Under the pieces are notes generated by a model. The model was not told where the DNA came from. It made no database searches and was given only the letters and a program-made list of their open reading frames with translations. From Bacillota bacterium (GTDB lineage Bacteria > Bacillota_A > Clostridia > Lachnospirales > WQUN01): a DNA stretch of 13,807 nucleotides. Shown one piece after another: positions 7,362 through 13,807 of this stretch; positions within the stretch are counted from its first letter, which is position 1; every line of letters starts with the position of its first letter. The stretch spans positions 1 through 13,807 of the forward strand of contig WQTQ01000173.1 of assembly GCA_009786175.1 (NCBI GenBank), written 5' to 3'. The translations under genes and the position numbers were made by a program.

Positions 7362-7400
7362 TCCCTGTATTCATGGGAGTTTGTCCTGTATGGTTTTTTT
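7353..7400 (+). terminator. Strong intrinsic terminator, plus strand
   Basis: A 13-pair stem is formed by ACAGGACAATCCC at 7353-7365 and GGGA-GT-TTGTCCTGT at 7375-7389, with a 2-base bulge and a 9-base loop. After ATGG it is followed by seven T residues at 7394-7400. No plus-strand gene ends nearby: the closest complete plus-strand gene ends at 6053 and the recombinase lies antisense between. It may insulate the yqfC operon from read-through or be a leftover of a gene displaced by the element. Confidence 0.7.
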
Positions 7401-7441
7401 ATTTCTTATCTATAGCAGACTTTGTATATAGTTTTGTACTC

Positions 7442-7483
7442 TACCCCCTGATATCACACTGGCCAATGTGATATCAGGGGGTA
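7442..7483. repeat. 42-bp near-perfect palindrome upstream of yqfC
   Basis: The 17-base arms TACCCCCTGATATCACA (7442-7458) and TGTGATATCAGGGGGTA (7467-7483) are exact reverse complements. The 8 bases between, CTGGCCAA, contain the palindrome TGGCCA. No T run follows on either strand, so it is not a typical terminator. It lies at the boundary between element DNA and the conserved chromosomal block. It may be a dispersed palindromic repeat, an operator for the yqfC promoter, or an element end. Confidence 0.75.
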
Positions 7484-7498
7484 AAAATTTCATACGAT
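7469..7498 (+). promoter_or_regulatory. Candidate sigma-E-like promoter for yqfC
   Basis: CATACGAT at 7491-7498 resembles the sporulation sigma-E -10 element (CATACA-T), and TGATATC at 7469-7475 partly matches the -35 (about ATATT core) with a 15-base spacer. yqfC and yqfD of Bacillus belong to the mother-cell sigma-E programme, which is why this was looked for. The -35 lies inside the right arm of the palindrome. The match is partial, hence low confidence. Confidence 0.3.
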
Positions 7499-7555
7499 AT
7501 TTTTCTCCATTATACACCAAAACCTCCCCAAGGTCTAATCCCCCACCCTCAAACA

Positions 7556-7561
7556 TATAAT
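7556..7561 (+). promoter_or_regulatory. Candidate -10 box (TATAAT) for the yqfC operon
   Basis: A perfect TATAAT 31 bases before the yqfC ATG. The sequence 17-18 bases upstream is a poor -35 (GTCTAA). It could give vegetative expression of the downstream housekeeping genes or be a chance match. Confidence 0.3.
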
Positions 7562-7592
7562 AAAACACCAAAACCGCGGGAGGTTTGCCAAT

Positions 7593-7862
7593 ATGCCTGT
7601 ACCAAACATCAAAGAAAAAATGGCAAATACCCTATCCCTACCAAAGGAAATAGCCTTGGATTTTCCCGTTATTACCGCCACAGGCCGGGGGGAAGTAACC
7701 GTAGAAAATTACAAAAGTCTTCTGGAATTTACAGACGTTAAAATACGCATACGCACCAAGGAAGGTACAATAACGGTTGAAGGCGAGCGGCTGGCACTAA
7801 AGCATGTAACTTCCGAAAACTTGCTGGTTGTGGGGCGGGTCGCAGGTATTTTGTTTGATTAG
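7593..7862 (+). CDS. yqfC: Sporulation protein YqfC
   Basis: An 89-residue protein of the YabP/YqfC family, small soluble proteins tied to endospore formation and normally encoded directly before yqfD. The family pattern is clear: an N-terminal helix, LPKEIALDFPVITATGRGEVTVENYKSL in overlapping parts, then strand-rich ILFTD-like ITVEGERLALKHV and the final VVGRVAGILFD. Length is normal. The ATG is preceded by GGGAGGT at 7578-7584. It is the first gene of the conserved block and ends 11 bases before yqfD. The exact biochemical role is unknown even in Bacillus; family assignment rests on sequence pattern and gene order. Confidence 0.9.
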   Translation: MPVPNIKEKMANTLSLPKEIALDFPVITATGRGEVTVENYKSLLEFTDVKIRIRTKEGTITVEGERLALKHVTSENLLVVGRVAGILFD

Positions 7863-7873
7863 GGCGTGTTAAT

Positions 7874-9073
7874 ATGCTAAACACATTTCAGTACGCAAAA
7901 GGGTATGTAAGGATAAAAATTACCGGCTTTGGGCTGGAACGGTTTATGAATATGGCAGCGTTCCGCGGGGTTTACCTGTGGGATGTGCAGCGCACCCCCG
8001 ACGGCGTAGAACTGAACGTAACAATAAAAGGCTTTGAGATGCTAAAGGGTTGCGCCCGTAAGACTATGTGCCGCACAAGAATAATACAAAAAAACGGGCT
8101 TCCATTTCTGTTGCACCGCTACCGCAAGCGAAAATTGCTTATGGGTGGTGTTGCTTTTTTTGTGCTGGGGCTTTTTTTTCTTTCATCCTTTGTATGGCGG
8201 ATAGAAATAGAAGGCAACGAAACTTTAAGCCATAACACGGTAATGGTTTTTTTGGAAGAGCAAGGCCTTAGAGTAGGCGCACCCAAGTTTAGGTTAAGTG
8301 ATAAAAGATTACAGCAGTCGCTGCTAACCAATTTTACGGAAATAAGCTGGGCGAATGTCCATACACGCGGCACACGCACGGTTGTACAGCTGGCCGAAGC
8401 ATTGCCTCCCCAAGAAATAATTAACCGCCAAATACCCACCCATGTTGTTGCCGCTGCGGAAGGGCTGATTACCAATGTAATTACCTGGAGCGGCGCGCCA
8501 ATAGTAAAGCAAGGGGATGTGGTACGTGAAGGCGAAATGCTGATTAGCGGCATTTTAGAGCTGGAACCGGATACCCCGGGTACACCCCTTGTGTATGTCC
8601 ATGCCTACGCGGAAGTGTGGGCCCGCCGCTATTACCCAATAGAATTTACCGTACCATTTACATATTCAGAAAAATTTTTTACGGGCCAAACGGCCACAAC
8701 CAGGTCTTTGCAGTTGCTTTTCCTTAAAAATAAGCGTATAACTTTACCAAGAGGTGGCAATACCTTCACATCTTATGATAAAATAACAACGCACCACCAA
8801 CCAGGGGTATCCGGCAACTACCCCCTGCCTGTTGTTTTGGCCGTAACCCACTACCGGGAATTTGTTTGGATACCGCGTACGCGCACCGCCGAAGAGGCAA
8901 AAGCCCTGGCAGAAGCAATGATTACCGGTCGAATAATCCGCGAATTCGATTTCGCCACAGACATAGTTGACAGGCGGGTAGATTTTTACGAAACTACAGA
9001 CGCTCTGCAAGTACGTGCGTTGATAACCACCCACCAGCGCATAGACAGGCAAATTGCAATAGGGGTGGACTAA
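7874..9073 (+). CDS. yqfD: Sporulation protein YqfD
   Basis: A 399-residue membrane-anchored sporulation protein of the YqfD family, matching the usual length of about 400. Residues 1-80 form a cytosolic N-terminal domain (GYVRIKITGFGLERFMNM at the start), then a basic stretch HRYRKRK and one membrane segment at about 88-108. The rest, beginning VWRIEIEGNETLS, lies outside the cytosol and contains an Ile/Val-rich beta region with VVAAAEGLITNVI and GAPIVKQGDVVREGEMLISG, a pattern like the lipoyl/barrel-sandwich folds of membrane fusion proteins. The ribosome binding site is weak (GGCGTG), so coupling with yqfC, 11 bases upstream, is likely. Family members are made in the mother cell during engulfment in Bacillus. 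A palindrome cluster follows the stop codon. Confidence 0.88.
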   Translation: MLNTFQYAKGYVRIKITGFGLERFMNMAAFRGVYLWDVQRTPDGVELNVTIKGFEMLKGCARKTMCRTRIIQKNGLPFLLHRYRKRKLLMGGVAFFVLGLFFLSSFVWRIEIEGNETLSHNTVMVFLEEQGLRVGAPKFRLSDKRLQQSLLTNFTEISWANVHTRGTRTVVQLAEALPPQEIINRQIPTHVVAAAEGLITNVITWSGAPIVKQGDVVREGEMLISGILELEPDTPGTPLVYVHAYAEVWARRYYPIEFTVPFTYSEKFFTGQTATTRSLQLLFLKNKRITLPRGGNTFTSYDKITTHHQPGVSGNYPLPVVLAVTHYREFVWIPRTRTAEEAKALAEAMITGRIIREFDFATDIVDRRVDFYETTDALQVRALITTHQRIDRQIAIGVD

Positions 9074-9077
9074 AACA

Positions 9078-9172
9078 AAGCAGCTCCCGCTGCTTCCCGC
9101 AGGCGAAGCCGAGGAAGCGTAATGGGGATTCACTCCCCATGGAGCGGCGGGGTTTGGGGCAGAGCCCCATTA
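9078..9172 (+). repeat. Cluster of GC-rich palindromes between yqfD and phoH
   Basis: Four hairpins are packed in 92 bases: AAGCAGC-TCCC-GCTGCTT (9078-9095); GCTTCC and GGAAGC (9092-9118) enclosing GGC-GAA-GCC; ATGGGG-7-CCCCAT (9122-9140); TGGGGC-AGA-GCCCCA (9155-9169). An alternative long pairing joins TAATGGGG (9120-9127) to CCCCATTA (9165-9172). The composition is far more GC-rich than the flanks and there is no T run. GGTTTGGGGCAGAGCCCCA-like units are common dispersed repeats in clostridia, so this may be a mobile palindromic repeat inside the operon. It ends directly before the phoH ribosome binding site. Confidence 0.75.
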
Positions 9173-9190
9173 GAAAGGAAGTAGCAAATT

Positions 9191-10186
9191 TTGAACATTC
9201 CCAGCGAACTTATACACAACGTATTCGGAAAATTGGACGAGCATATCAGAAAAATCGAATACTCGTTTCAAGTAACCGTAGTAAACCGCGACGATGTGGT
9301 ACAAATAATGCCCAACACACCGGATTCTAAGCCGGAGAAGGCGCAGGATGTATTGCGCCACTTAGTAACCCTGGCACAAAAGGGCGAAACGATAACGGAA
9401 CAAAACGTAAACTACGCCATCGCTGCCCTAGAGGACGAGCCACTGGAAAAAGTAGAAAATTTAACCGGTGACACCGTATGTAACACCATAAACGGCCGCC
9501 CAATAAAACCCAAAACCGTAGGCCAAAAAAAATACATCGACCTAATCCGCAAGAATACTATTGTATTTTCTATCGGGCCCGCAGGTACAGGCAAGACCTA
9601 TCTTGCAATGGCAATGGCGATAACGGCCTTCCGCATGGGGCAGGTAAACAAAATTATTTTAACGCGCCCGGCCATTGAAGCGGGGGAAAAGCTGGGCTTC
9701 CTGCCCGGTGACCTTCAGCAAAAGGTAGACCCGTACTTGCGCCCCCTTTACGACGCGTTAAATGATATAATGGGAACGGAAACGTTCCAGCGCAATTTCG
9801 AGCGTGGGCTTATTGAAGTCGCACCTCTTGCATATATGCGCGGCCGTACATTGGACAACTCATTTATCGTGCTGGACGAGGCGCAAAACACTACACCGGA
9901 GCAGATGAAAATGTTCCTTACCCGCCTTGGTAACAACTCTAAAGCCATAATTACAGGTGACATTACACAAATAGACCTGCCCGGCGGCCAAAGTTCCGGC
10001 CTTACAGACGCAATAAAAATACTGGACTCTATCCCGGATATTGGTATAAGCTACCTTACATCCAAGGACGTTGTACGGCACCCCCTTGTACAAAAAATAA
10101 TTAACGCCTACGATAAGCAAGCAGCACGTACCGCATATAAAACCCAAAGAAAACTGAAATACACCGGGAAACGCAGGCCGCAATAG
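9191..10186 (+). CDS. phoH: PhoH-family ATPase
   Basis: A 331-residue cytosolic P-loop ATPase of the PhoH (PhoL/YbeZ-like) family, whose members are linked to RNA metabolism and usually sit next to ybeY. Residues 1-95 carry the N-terminal KH-like region. The ATPase has Walker A GPAGTGKT 129-136, TRPAIEAGEKLGFLPGD at about 158-174, Walker B IVLDEAQN 226-233 with D229 and E230, and the sensor region TGDITQIDLP 255-264. Length is normal. The start is a TTG at 9191 behind AAGGAAG with good spacing; no ATG fits the conserved N-terminus better. A low-efficiency start codon plus the palindrome cluster just upstream could lower its expression relative to its neighbours. yqfF follows after 29 bases. 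Confidence 0.92.
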   Translation: MNIPSELIHNVFGKLDEHIRKIEYSFQVTVVNRDDVVQIMPNTPDSKPEKAQDVLRHLVTLAQKGETITEQNVNYAIAALEDEPLEKVENLTGDTVCNTINGRPIKPKTVGQKKYIDLIRKNTIVFSIGPAGTGKTYLAMAMAITAFRMGQVNKIILTRPAIEAGEKLGFLPGDLQQKVDPYLRPLYDALNDIMGTETFQRNFERGLIEVAPLAYMRGRTLDNSFIVLDEAQNTTPEQMKMFLTRLGNNSKAIITGDITQIDLPGGQSSGLTDAIKILDSIPDIGISYLTSKDVVRHPLVQKIINAYDKQAARTAYKTQRKLKYTGKRRPQ

Positions 10187-10215
10187 ATTATTCCTACTTT
10201 TAAGGATGTGAGAAC

Positions 10216-12459
10216 ATGAAAAGCAGATGGCTTCATATTATACTTACAATTTTAGCCTTTGCAATGACAATTACAGCAATTGCAGGCGGGGCATATTTCC
10301 GTGCGGGGCTTGATGTAACAATAAGTATGCCTTCTGCAGAGCGGATTCGCGCACCTCATATAATGGAAAATACCCGGCAGACAGAAGCCAACCGCCAAGC
10401 CGCGTGGGAAGCTGCCGAAAGGCTTGAGCCCGTATACACAATAAACGAAGCCGAATGGCAGTTTGTAGACCTCAACCTGTCTGTTTTGCACAACGATGTT
10501 CTAGTAATCCGCGACGCGTACCGGCAGGAAGTTTTACATTTCCAGCAGGCCTTGGCAGAGTGGGAAGATGAACTTGCTGTGTTGGAAGCGGAATTTAACC
10601 GAATACACCGGGAATGGGAAATTGAACGGGATGCGGCAATTGAAGCTGAGTTAGACCCTCCTCCGGAACCCGGAAGGTCGTTACCGCCCAATTCACCGCA
10701 GTGGCTGGAAGAATACCTGGAGTTATTCCTAAGGCTGCACATGCTGTTTTCGGAAACAGAACAGCGTATACTTGCAACCATTGAAGACGAAGACTTTGAA
10801 CTGCTGTGGGGAGCTGTTGTTACCGTAGCGGAAACAGTACAGCTAACTCAGCAAATAAATGTTATAGATGTAATAATAGAACGGGCTGTGCTGCGGACAC
10901 TAACCGACCTGCTTGATGTAACCCTTAACAGGGCCGCAGAAGAGCTGGTGGTAAATATTGTGCTTCACCACCTTAGGCCCAATGTTATACCTGACGAAGA
11001 GCGCAACCTCCAGCGATTTGACGAGCATAGAAGAAATTACGTGGCGGCATGGATTCAGCCCCGTGACATAATTGTAGACGAAGGTGAAATAGTTACAGAG
11101 GATATTTATTTTATTCTGGAACAGTTTGGGCTGCTTCGTTCGGAATCTATACAGGAGAACTTTATACCGCTAATAGGCGTAGCCGCTTTGGTTATGGTAC
11201 TGTTTTTAATTTGCATTATGTACCTGACCTTTTATTACCCGGCAATGGCAGGCAATAAAAAAGAAGCACTGCTGTTGTTTACAGTTTTTACGTTGTCCCT
11301 GACAATTACTTGGGTGCTGCGGGAGTTTAACCTTCCGGTTATCGCGCTGCTAATATTCCCTATGCTGGTTTCTCTGCTTATAGACCGGAAATGCGCCATG
11401 GTTCTGTCCTTTGCAATGGTACTAATCTGCTTTTTTGTAGTAGAAGGCTCTCTTGCATACCTGCTGTTTTACACTACCGCAGGGGCATTAATTTGCTTGC
11501 TGTCGCGTTTTGGTACAGAACGCAGTAAGGTTTTTCTTGTGGGCCTTTTGGTTACAGCCGGTCAATTCGCGCTGTCCATAGCCGTCGCGCTTATAATAGA
11601 AAGAGCCCACGCCCTAAGCGACATACAAGGGCTGTTGGTTACGGCAGCCTTTGCCGCTGCAAGCGGTATGTTTACGGTTATTGTGTGTACAGGAAGCTTA
11701 CCATTTTGGGAAACGGTTTTTGGCGTTGTAACCCCTATAAAACTGCTGGATTTAACCAACCCCACAAACATACTGCTGCGGCGGCTGACAATTGAGGCCC
11801 CGGGTACGTACCACCATTCCCTAATTGTAGCCAACCTTGCAGAAACCGCGGCCTATGACATTGGCGCAAGTGCCCATACTGCACGGGTAGGCGGTTATTA
11901 CCACGATATTGGTAAGTTAAAATCTCCGCATTATTTCGCAGAAAATTTAGATGGCGAAAACCCTCACGACCTGCTTGACCCCATAACCAGTGCCCAGCTG
12001 ATAATCAGTCATGTTTCGCACGGGATGAGTTTGGCAACGGAACATAGGCTGCCGCAATTTGTCCGGGATATAATAAAAGAACACCACGGGACAACCTTGC
12101 TGCAATTTTTTTACACAAAAGCTATGGAGCTTAACCCCAACGTAGATCCAATGGAATACCGCTACCCATACGTAATACCGCAAACACGGGAATCTGCCTG
12201 TGTTATGCTTGCAGACTCTGTAGAAGCGGCGGTGCGCGCAACCATGCCAAAGTCAAATTCTTTGGACGACGTGGAGAAAACAATCCGGAAAGTAATACGT
12301 GATAAGCTAAACGACGGCCAGCTGGCCGACAGCCAGTTAAGTATTAAAGATGTAACCGTAATAGAACAGTCTTTTTTCCGCGTACTAAAGGGCATGTACC
12401 ACGAGCGCATCGCGTACCCCAAAACCCCAAAACCTGCCTCCAAGGAGGATTTAATATGA
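10216..12459 (+). CDS. yqfF: 7TM-HD phosphodiesterase YqfF/PgpH (c-di-AMP hydrolase)
   Basis: A 747-residue membrane protein of the 7TMR-HD family; Listeria PgpH of this family hydrolyses the second messenger c-di-AMP to pApA. Order: membrane segment about 7-27, extracellular 7TMR-HDED domain about 40-310, seven clustered membrane segments about 316-490, and a cytosolic HD domain about 505-725. Metal-binding motifs are intact: TYHH (H533/H534), YYHDIGK (H563, D564), HH at 623-624, and D667 in MLADSVEA. The outer domain has a Glu-rich coiled coil at about 100-148 followed by the Pro-rich DPPPEPG and LPPN, making the protein somewhat longer than Bacillus YqfF (about 710). The start has AAGGATGTG upstream. 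The stop overlaps the start of a 13-codon mini-ORF that leads to ybeY. Confidence 0.92.
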   Translation: MKSRWLHIILTILAFAMTITAIAGGAYFRAGLDVTISMPSAERIRAPHIMENTRQTEANRQAAWEAAERLEPVYTINEAEWQFVDLNLSVLHNDVLVIRDAYRQEVLHFQQALAEWEDELAVLEAEFNRIHREWEIERDAAIEAELDPPPEPGRSLPPNSPQWLEEYLELFLRLHMLFSETEQRILATIEDEDFELLWGAVVTVAETVQLTQQINVIDVIIERAVLRTLTDLLDVTLNRAAEELVVNIVLHHLRPNVIPDEERNLQRFDEHRRNYVAAWIQPRDIIVDEGEIVTEDIYFILEQFGLLRSESIQENFIPLIGVAALVMVLFLICIMYLTFYYPAMAGNKKEALLLFTVFTLSLTITWVLREFNLPVIALLIFPMLVSLLIDRKCAMVLSFAMVLICFFVVEGSLAYLLFYTTAGALICLLSRFGTERSKVFLVGLLVTAGQFALSIAVALIIERAHALSDIQGLLVTAAFAAASGMFTVIVCTGSLPFWETVFGVVTPIKLLDLTNPTNILLRRLTIEAPGTYHHSLIVANLAETAAYDIGASAHTARVGGYYHDIGKLKSPHYFAENLDGENPHDLLDPITSAQLIISHVSHGMSLATEHRLPQFVRDIIKEHHGTTLLQFFYTKAMELNPNVDPMEYRYPYVIPQTRESACVMLADSVEAAVRATMPKSNSLDDVEKTIRKVIRDKLNDGQLADSQLSIKDVTVIEQSFFRVLKGMYHERIAYPKTPKPASKEDLI

Positions 12460-12497
12460 TACTTTCAACAGACGCAAACGCGGAGGTTTTCACATGA
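12456..12497 (+). CDS. 13-codon mini-ORF bridging yqfF and ybeY
   Basis: The ATG at 12456 overlaps the yqfF stop (ATGA) and has a consensus AAGGAGG at 12443-12449 with ideal spacing. The frame encodes MILSTDANAEVFT and its TGA (12495-12497) overlaps the ybeY ATG (ATGA). The ybeY ribosome binding site GGAGG (12482-12486) lies inside it. A ribosome ending yqfF could restart here and deliver itself to ybeY. The peptide itself is unlikely to matter; a role as translational relay is inferred. It may be a remnant with no function. Confidence 0.5.
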   Translation: MILSTDANAEVFT

Positions 12498-12967
12498 CAG
12501 TTTACTGGGGTAAGCAAAATCTACTGCCCATGCCCACACAAACACTGCTTAAGCAAGTCATAAGCCGCGGCTTGCGCTTTCACCCAAACTATAAAAATGT
12601 AAGCTGCGAAATTAACATCAGCTTTGTAACCCCTACGGAAATGGCGGGCTTAAATAAACAATACCGGGGTAAAGACGCACCTACAGATGTACTCTCTTTT
12701 CCAAGTGCAGGCGCGATACCCATGCCGGTAAAAAGGCGGGGTAACCGCCGTAAGCCCGTGCTTAACCTGGGCGACATAGTAATTTGCCCCTATGTAGCAG
12801 AATGTCAGGCACTGGAATACGGCCATTCAACCGAAAGGGAACTGGCGTTTTTAACTGCTCACGGCCTTCTCCATTTGTTGGGGTACGACCATAACACCGC
12901 CCCGGAAGAAGAAGCCATGATAATGATGCAGAAAAAAATCCTTACCGGGGTGGGAATAGAAAGATGA
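12494..12967 (+). CDS. ybeY: Endoribonuclease YbeY (rRNA maturation factor)
   Basis: A 157-residue metal-dependent endoribonuclease needed for 16S rRNA 3'-end maturation and ribosome quality control. The zinc-binding signature HGLLHLLGYDH is present with H123, H127 and H133. Other conserved stretches are INISFVTPTEMAGLNKQYRGKDAPTDVLSFP at about 40-70 (in overlapping parts) and LGDIVI at 92-97. Between LSFP and LGDIVI there is a basic loop, PVKRRGNRRKP, instead of the acidic loop often seen. Length is normal. The start has GGAGG 7 bases upstream. It lies after phoH and yqfF, its usual partners, and overlaps dgkA by 4 bases. Confidence 0.93.
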   Translation: MTVYWGKQNLLPMPTQTLLKQVISRGLRFHPNYKNVSCEINISFVTPTEMAGLNKQYRGKDAPTDVLSFPSAGAIPMPVKRRGNRRKPVLNLGDIVICPYVAECQALEYGHSTERELAFLTAHGLLHLLGYDHNTAPEEEAMIMMQKKILTGVGIER

Positions 12968-13332
12968 AGAACCGAAGCTGGCCGGAGTCCTTTGGTAATG
13001 CCTTAAATGGCATACGAAAAACCGTTAGTAATGAAAGAAACTTTCGCATTCAATTAGTTTTTGGTATTATTGCCATAATAGGGTGCATCATATTTAGGGT
13101 AGAGGCTTGGCAATTTATGTTGGTGACATCTGCCATATTTTTTGTGCTTACTATGGAATTGGTTAACACCGCAATAGAAGCCTTGACAGACTTAAGCTGT
13201 AAGGGCAAAATTCACCCACTGGCCAAAACCGCCAAAGATGCAGCGGCCGGTGCCGTTCTGTTGGCATCCGGGTTTGCGGTAGTTGCAGGCATAGTGGTTG
13301 CAGTATCTGTAATAAGAAATTTATTGGCATAG
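12964..13332 (+). CDS. dgkA: DgkA-family lipid kinase (diacylglycerol/undecaprenol kinase)
   Basis: A 122-residue integral membrane kinase. In Gram-positive bacteria this family mainly phosphorylates undecaprenol, feeding the lipid carrier of cell wall synthesis. Hallmarks: ERNFRIQ at 24-30, the active-site region MELVNTAIEALTDL at 64-77 (E65, N68, E72), and KTAKDAAAGAVL at 88-99. Three membrane segments are seen at about 30-48, 50-66 and 95-118. Length matches the family. The ATG overlaps the ybeY stop (ATGA), so translation is coupled. ybeY followed by dgkA is a conserved order in Bacillota, where cdd and era often come next; here a DUF3048 gene follows instead. Confidence 0.92.
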   Translation: MKNRSWPESFGNALNGIRKTVSNERNFRIQLVFGIIAIIGCIIFRVEAWQFMLVTSAIFFVLTMELVNTAIEALTDLSCKGKIHPLAKTAKDAAAGAVLLASGFAVVAGIVVAVSVIRNLLA

Positions 13333-13358
13333 ACACAACACAACTCAGGAGGGTTTTA

Positions 13359-13807
13359 ATGTTTTTAAGCAAATTTTGGCCAAACAAGCCATGGCTGCGC
13401 ATATTAGTTATGGCATTGCCCATTGTCATTATTTTAACGGCCATTTCAACCGTTGTAATCTATAATTCCGGCGAAGGCGATGTGCCCTATACACCCGCAT
13501 TTGTAGAGCATCCGCCAACAGAACCGGACCCTCCTACTGAACTGCCTGCGTTCCCTCCGCCGCCAATTATCGGCCCCTATCAAACCTTGCGATGGGATTT
13601 TTACTACGACGAACCGATAGACACCCGCCCCCGCAGTTTGCTTACGGGCCTTCCCATAGAAGAGGAATACCTGTACCGCCGTCCAATAGCGGTAGTAATA
13701 AACAACCTTCGCCCGGCCTGGCCCCAAAGCGGTATTGTTTCTGCCGATGTTATTTACGAAGTTTTGGCAGAAGGTGAAGTAACCCGCCTGGTTGGCATTT
13801 TTCAATC
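13359..13807 (+). CDS. DUF3048 (YerB-like) membrane-anchored protein, partial
   Basis: The first 149 codons of a gene that runs off the window. The start has AGGAGGG at 13347-13353 and lies 26 bases after dgkA. The product has a short basic N-terminus, a membrane anchor at about 13-36, a Pro-rich linker at about 51-70 and then the DUF3048 start: LLTGLPI, RRPIAVVINN at about 107-116, WPQSGIVSADVIYEVLAEGEVTRL at about 121-144 (in overlapping parts). Bacillus YerB is a lipoprotein, but no lipobox Cys is present here, so this one appears to be held by an uncleaved helix. The function of the family is not established. Its place in the block suggests expression with dgkA. Confidence 0.85.
   Translation, partial: MFLSKFWPNKPWLRILVMALPIVIILTAISTVVIYNSGEGDVPYTPAFVEHPPTEPDPPTELPAFPPPPIIGPYQTLRWDFYYDEPIDTRPRSLLTGLPIEEEYLYRRPIAVVINNLRPAWPQSGIVSADVIYEVLAEGEVTRLVGIFQ

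Noticed and set aside
7442..7483. Palindrome upstream of yqfC as an intrinsic terminator
   Set aside because: No T run follows on either strand (AAAAATTTC on plus, GAGTACAAAAC on minus).
7283..7483. CRISPR array or riboswitch in the palindromic gap
   Set aside because: The palindromes differ in sequence, there are no regularly spaced direct repeats, and no known riboswitch core was recognised.
8119..8553. 144-codon minus-strand frame inside yqfD
   Set aside because: Antisense to YqfD, which matches its family along its whole length.
9139..9330. Plus-strand frame beginning MERRGLGQSPI
   Set aside because: It starts in the palindrome cluster and runs in another frame through the PhoH N-terminus; its start is simply translated repeat DNA.
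13446..13805. 119-codon minus-strand frame at the right edge
   Set aside because: Antisense to the DUF3048 gene, whose plus-strand frame has a good ribosome binding site and conserved motifs.

Overview
The window looks like chromosomal DNA from an endospore-forming Bacillota, most likely a clostridium. The evidence is the block yqfC-yqfD-phoH-yqfF-ybeY-dgkA on the right, with yqfC/yqfD being sporulation genes, together with strong AGGAGG-type ribosome binding sites and many ATGA stop/start overlaps. I cannot name a species.

Left part (1-4741): a short divergent gene start on the minus strand, then a regulated transport cassette on the plus strand. The cassette is an XRE-type repressor with a long helical C-terminal region, followed by two ABC half-transporters that overlap by 4 bases and presumably form a heterodimeric exporter. 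The repressor promoter (TTGACA/TATAAC) lies inside two adjacent perfect dyads built on GTTGAC, a strong sign of autoregulation. The exported substrate is not apparent.

Middle part (about 4742-7400): debris of an integrative element. It holds an unannotated 43-residue hydrophobic/basic micropeptide gene, a terminator-like hairpin, a DUF932 phage/plasmid-type gene, a small element-type gene cut off after about 63 codons, and, head-on to it, a serine recombinase gene missing its C-terminal half. Both broken genes end at the same place (about 6305-6311), so this is a deletion or rearrangement junction. The recombinase is preceded by a 51-codon gene overlapping it by ATGA, with a 44-bp imperfect palindrome in its leader. 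The next 200 bases hold a strong plus-strand terminator and a 42-bp near-perfect palindrome.

Right part (7593-13807): the conserved block. It contains YqfC and YqfD (sporulation), a PhoH-type ATPase, a 7TM HD-domain c-di-AMP phosphodiesterase (YqfF/PgpH), the rRNA maturation endonuclease YbeY, a DgkA-type lipid kinase and the start of a DUF3048 (YerB-like) protein. All are on the plus strand with short gaps or overlaps, so one operon or a set of overlapping transcripts is likely. Two oddities stand out: a cluster of palindromes between yqfD and phoH, and a 13-codon mini-ORF that overlaps the stop of yqfF at one end and the start of ybeY at the other.
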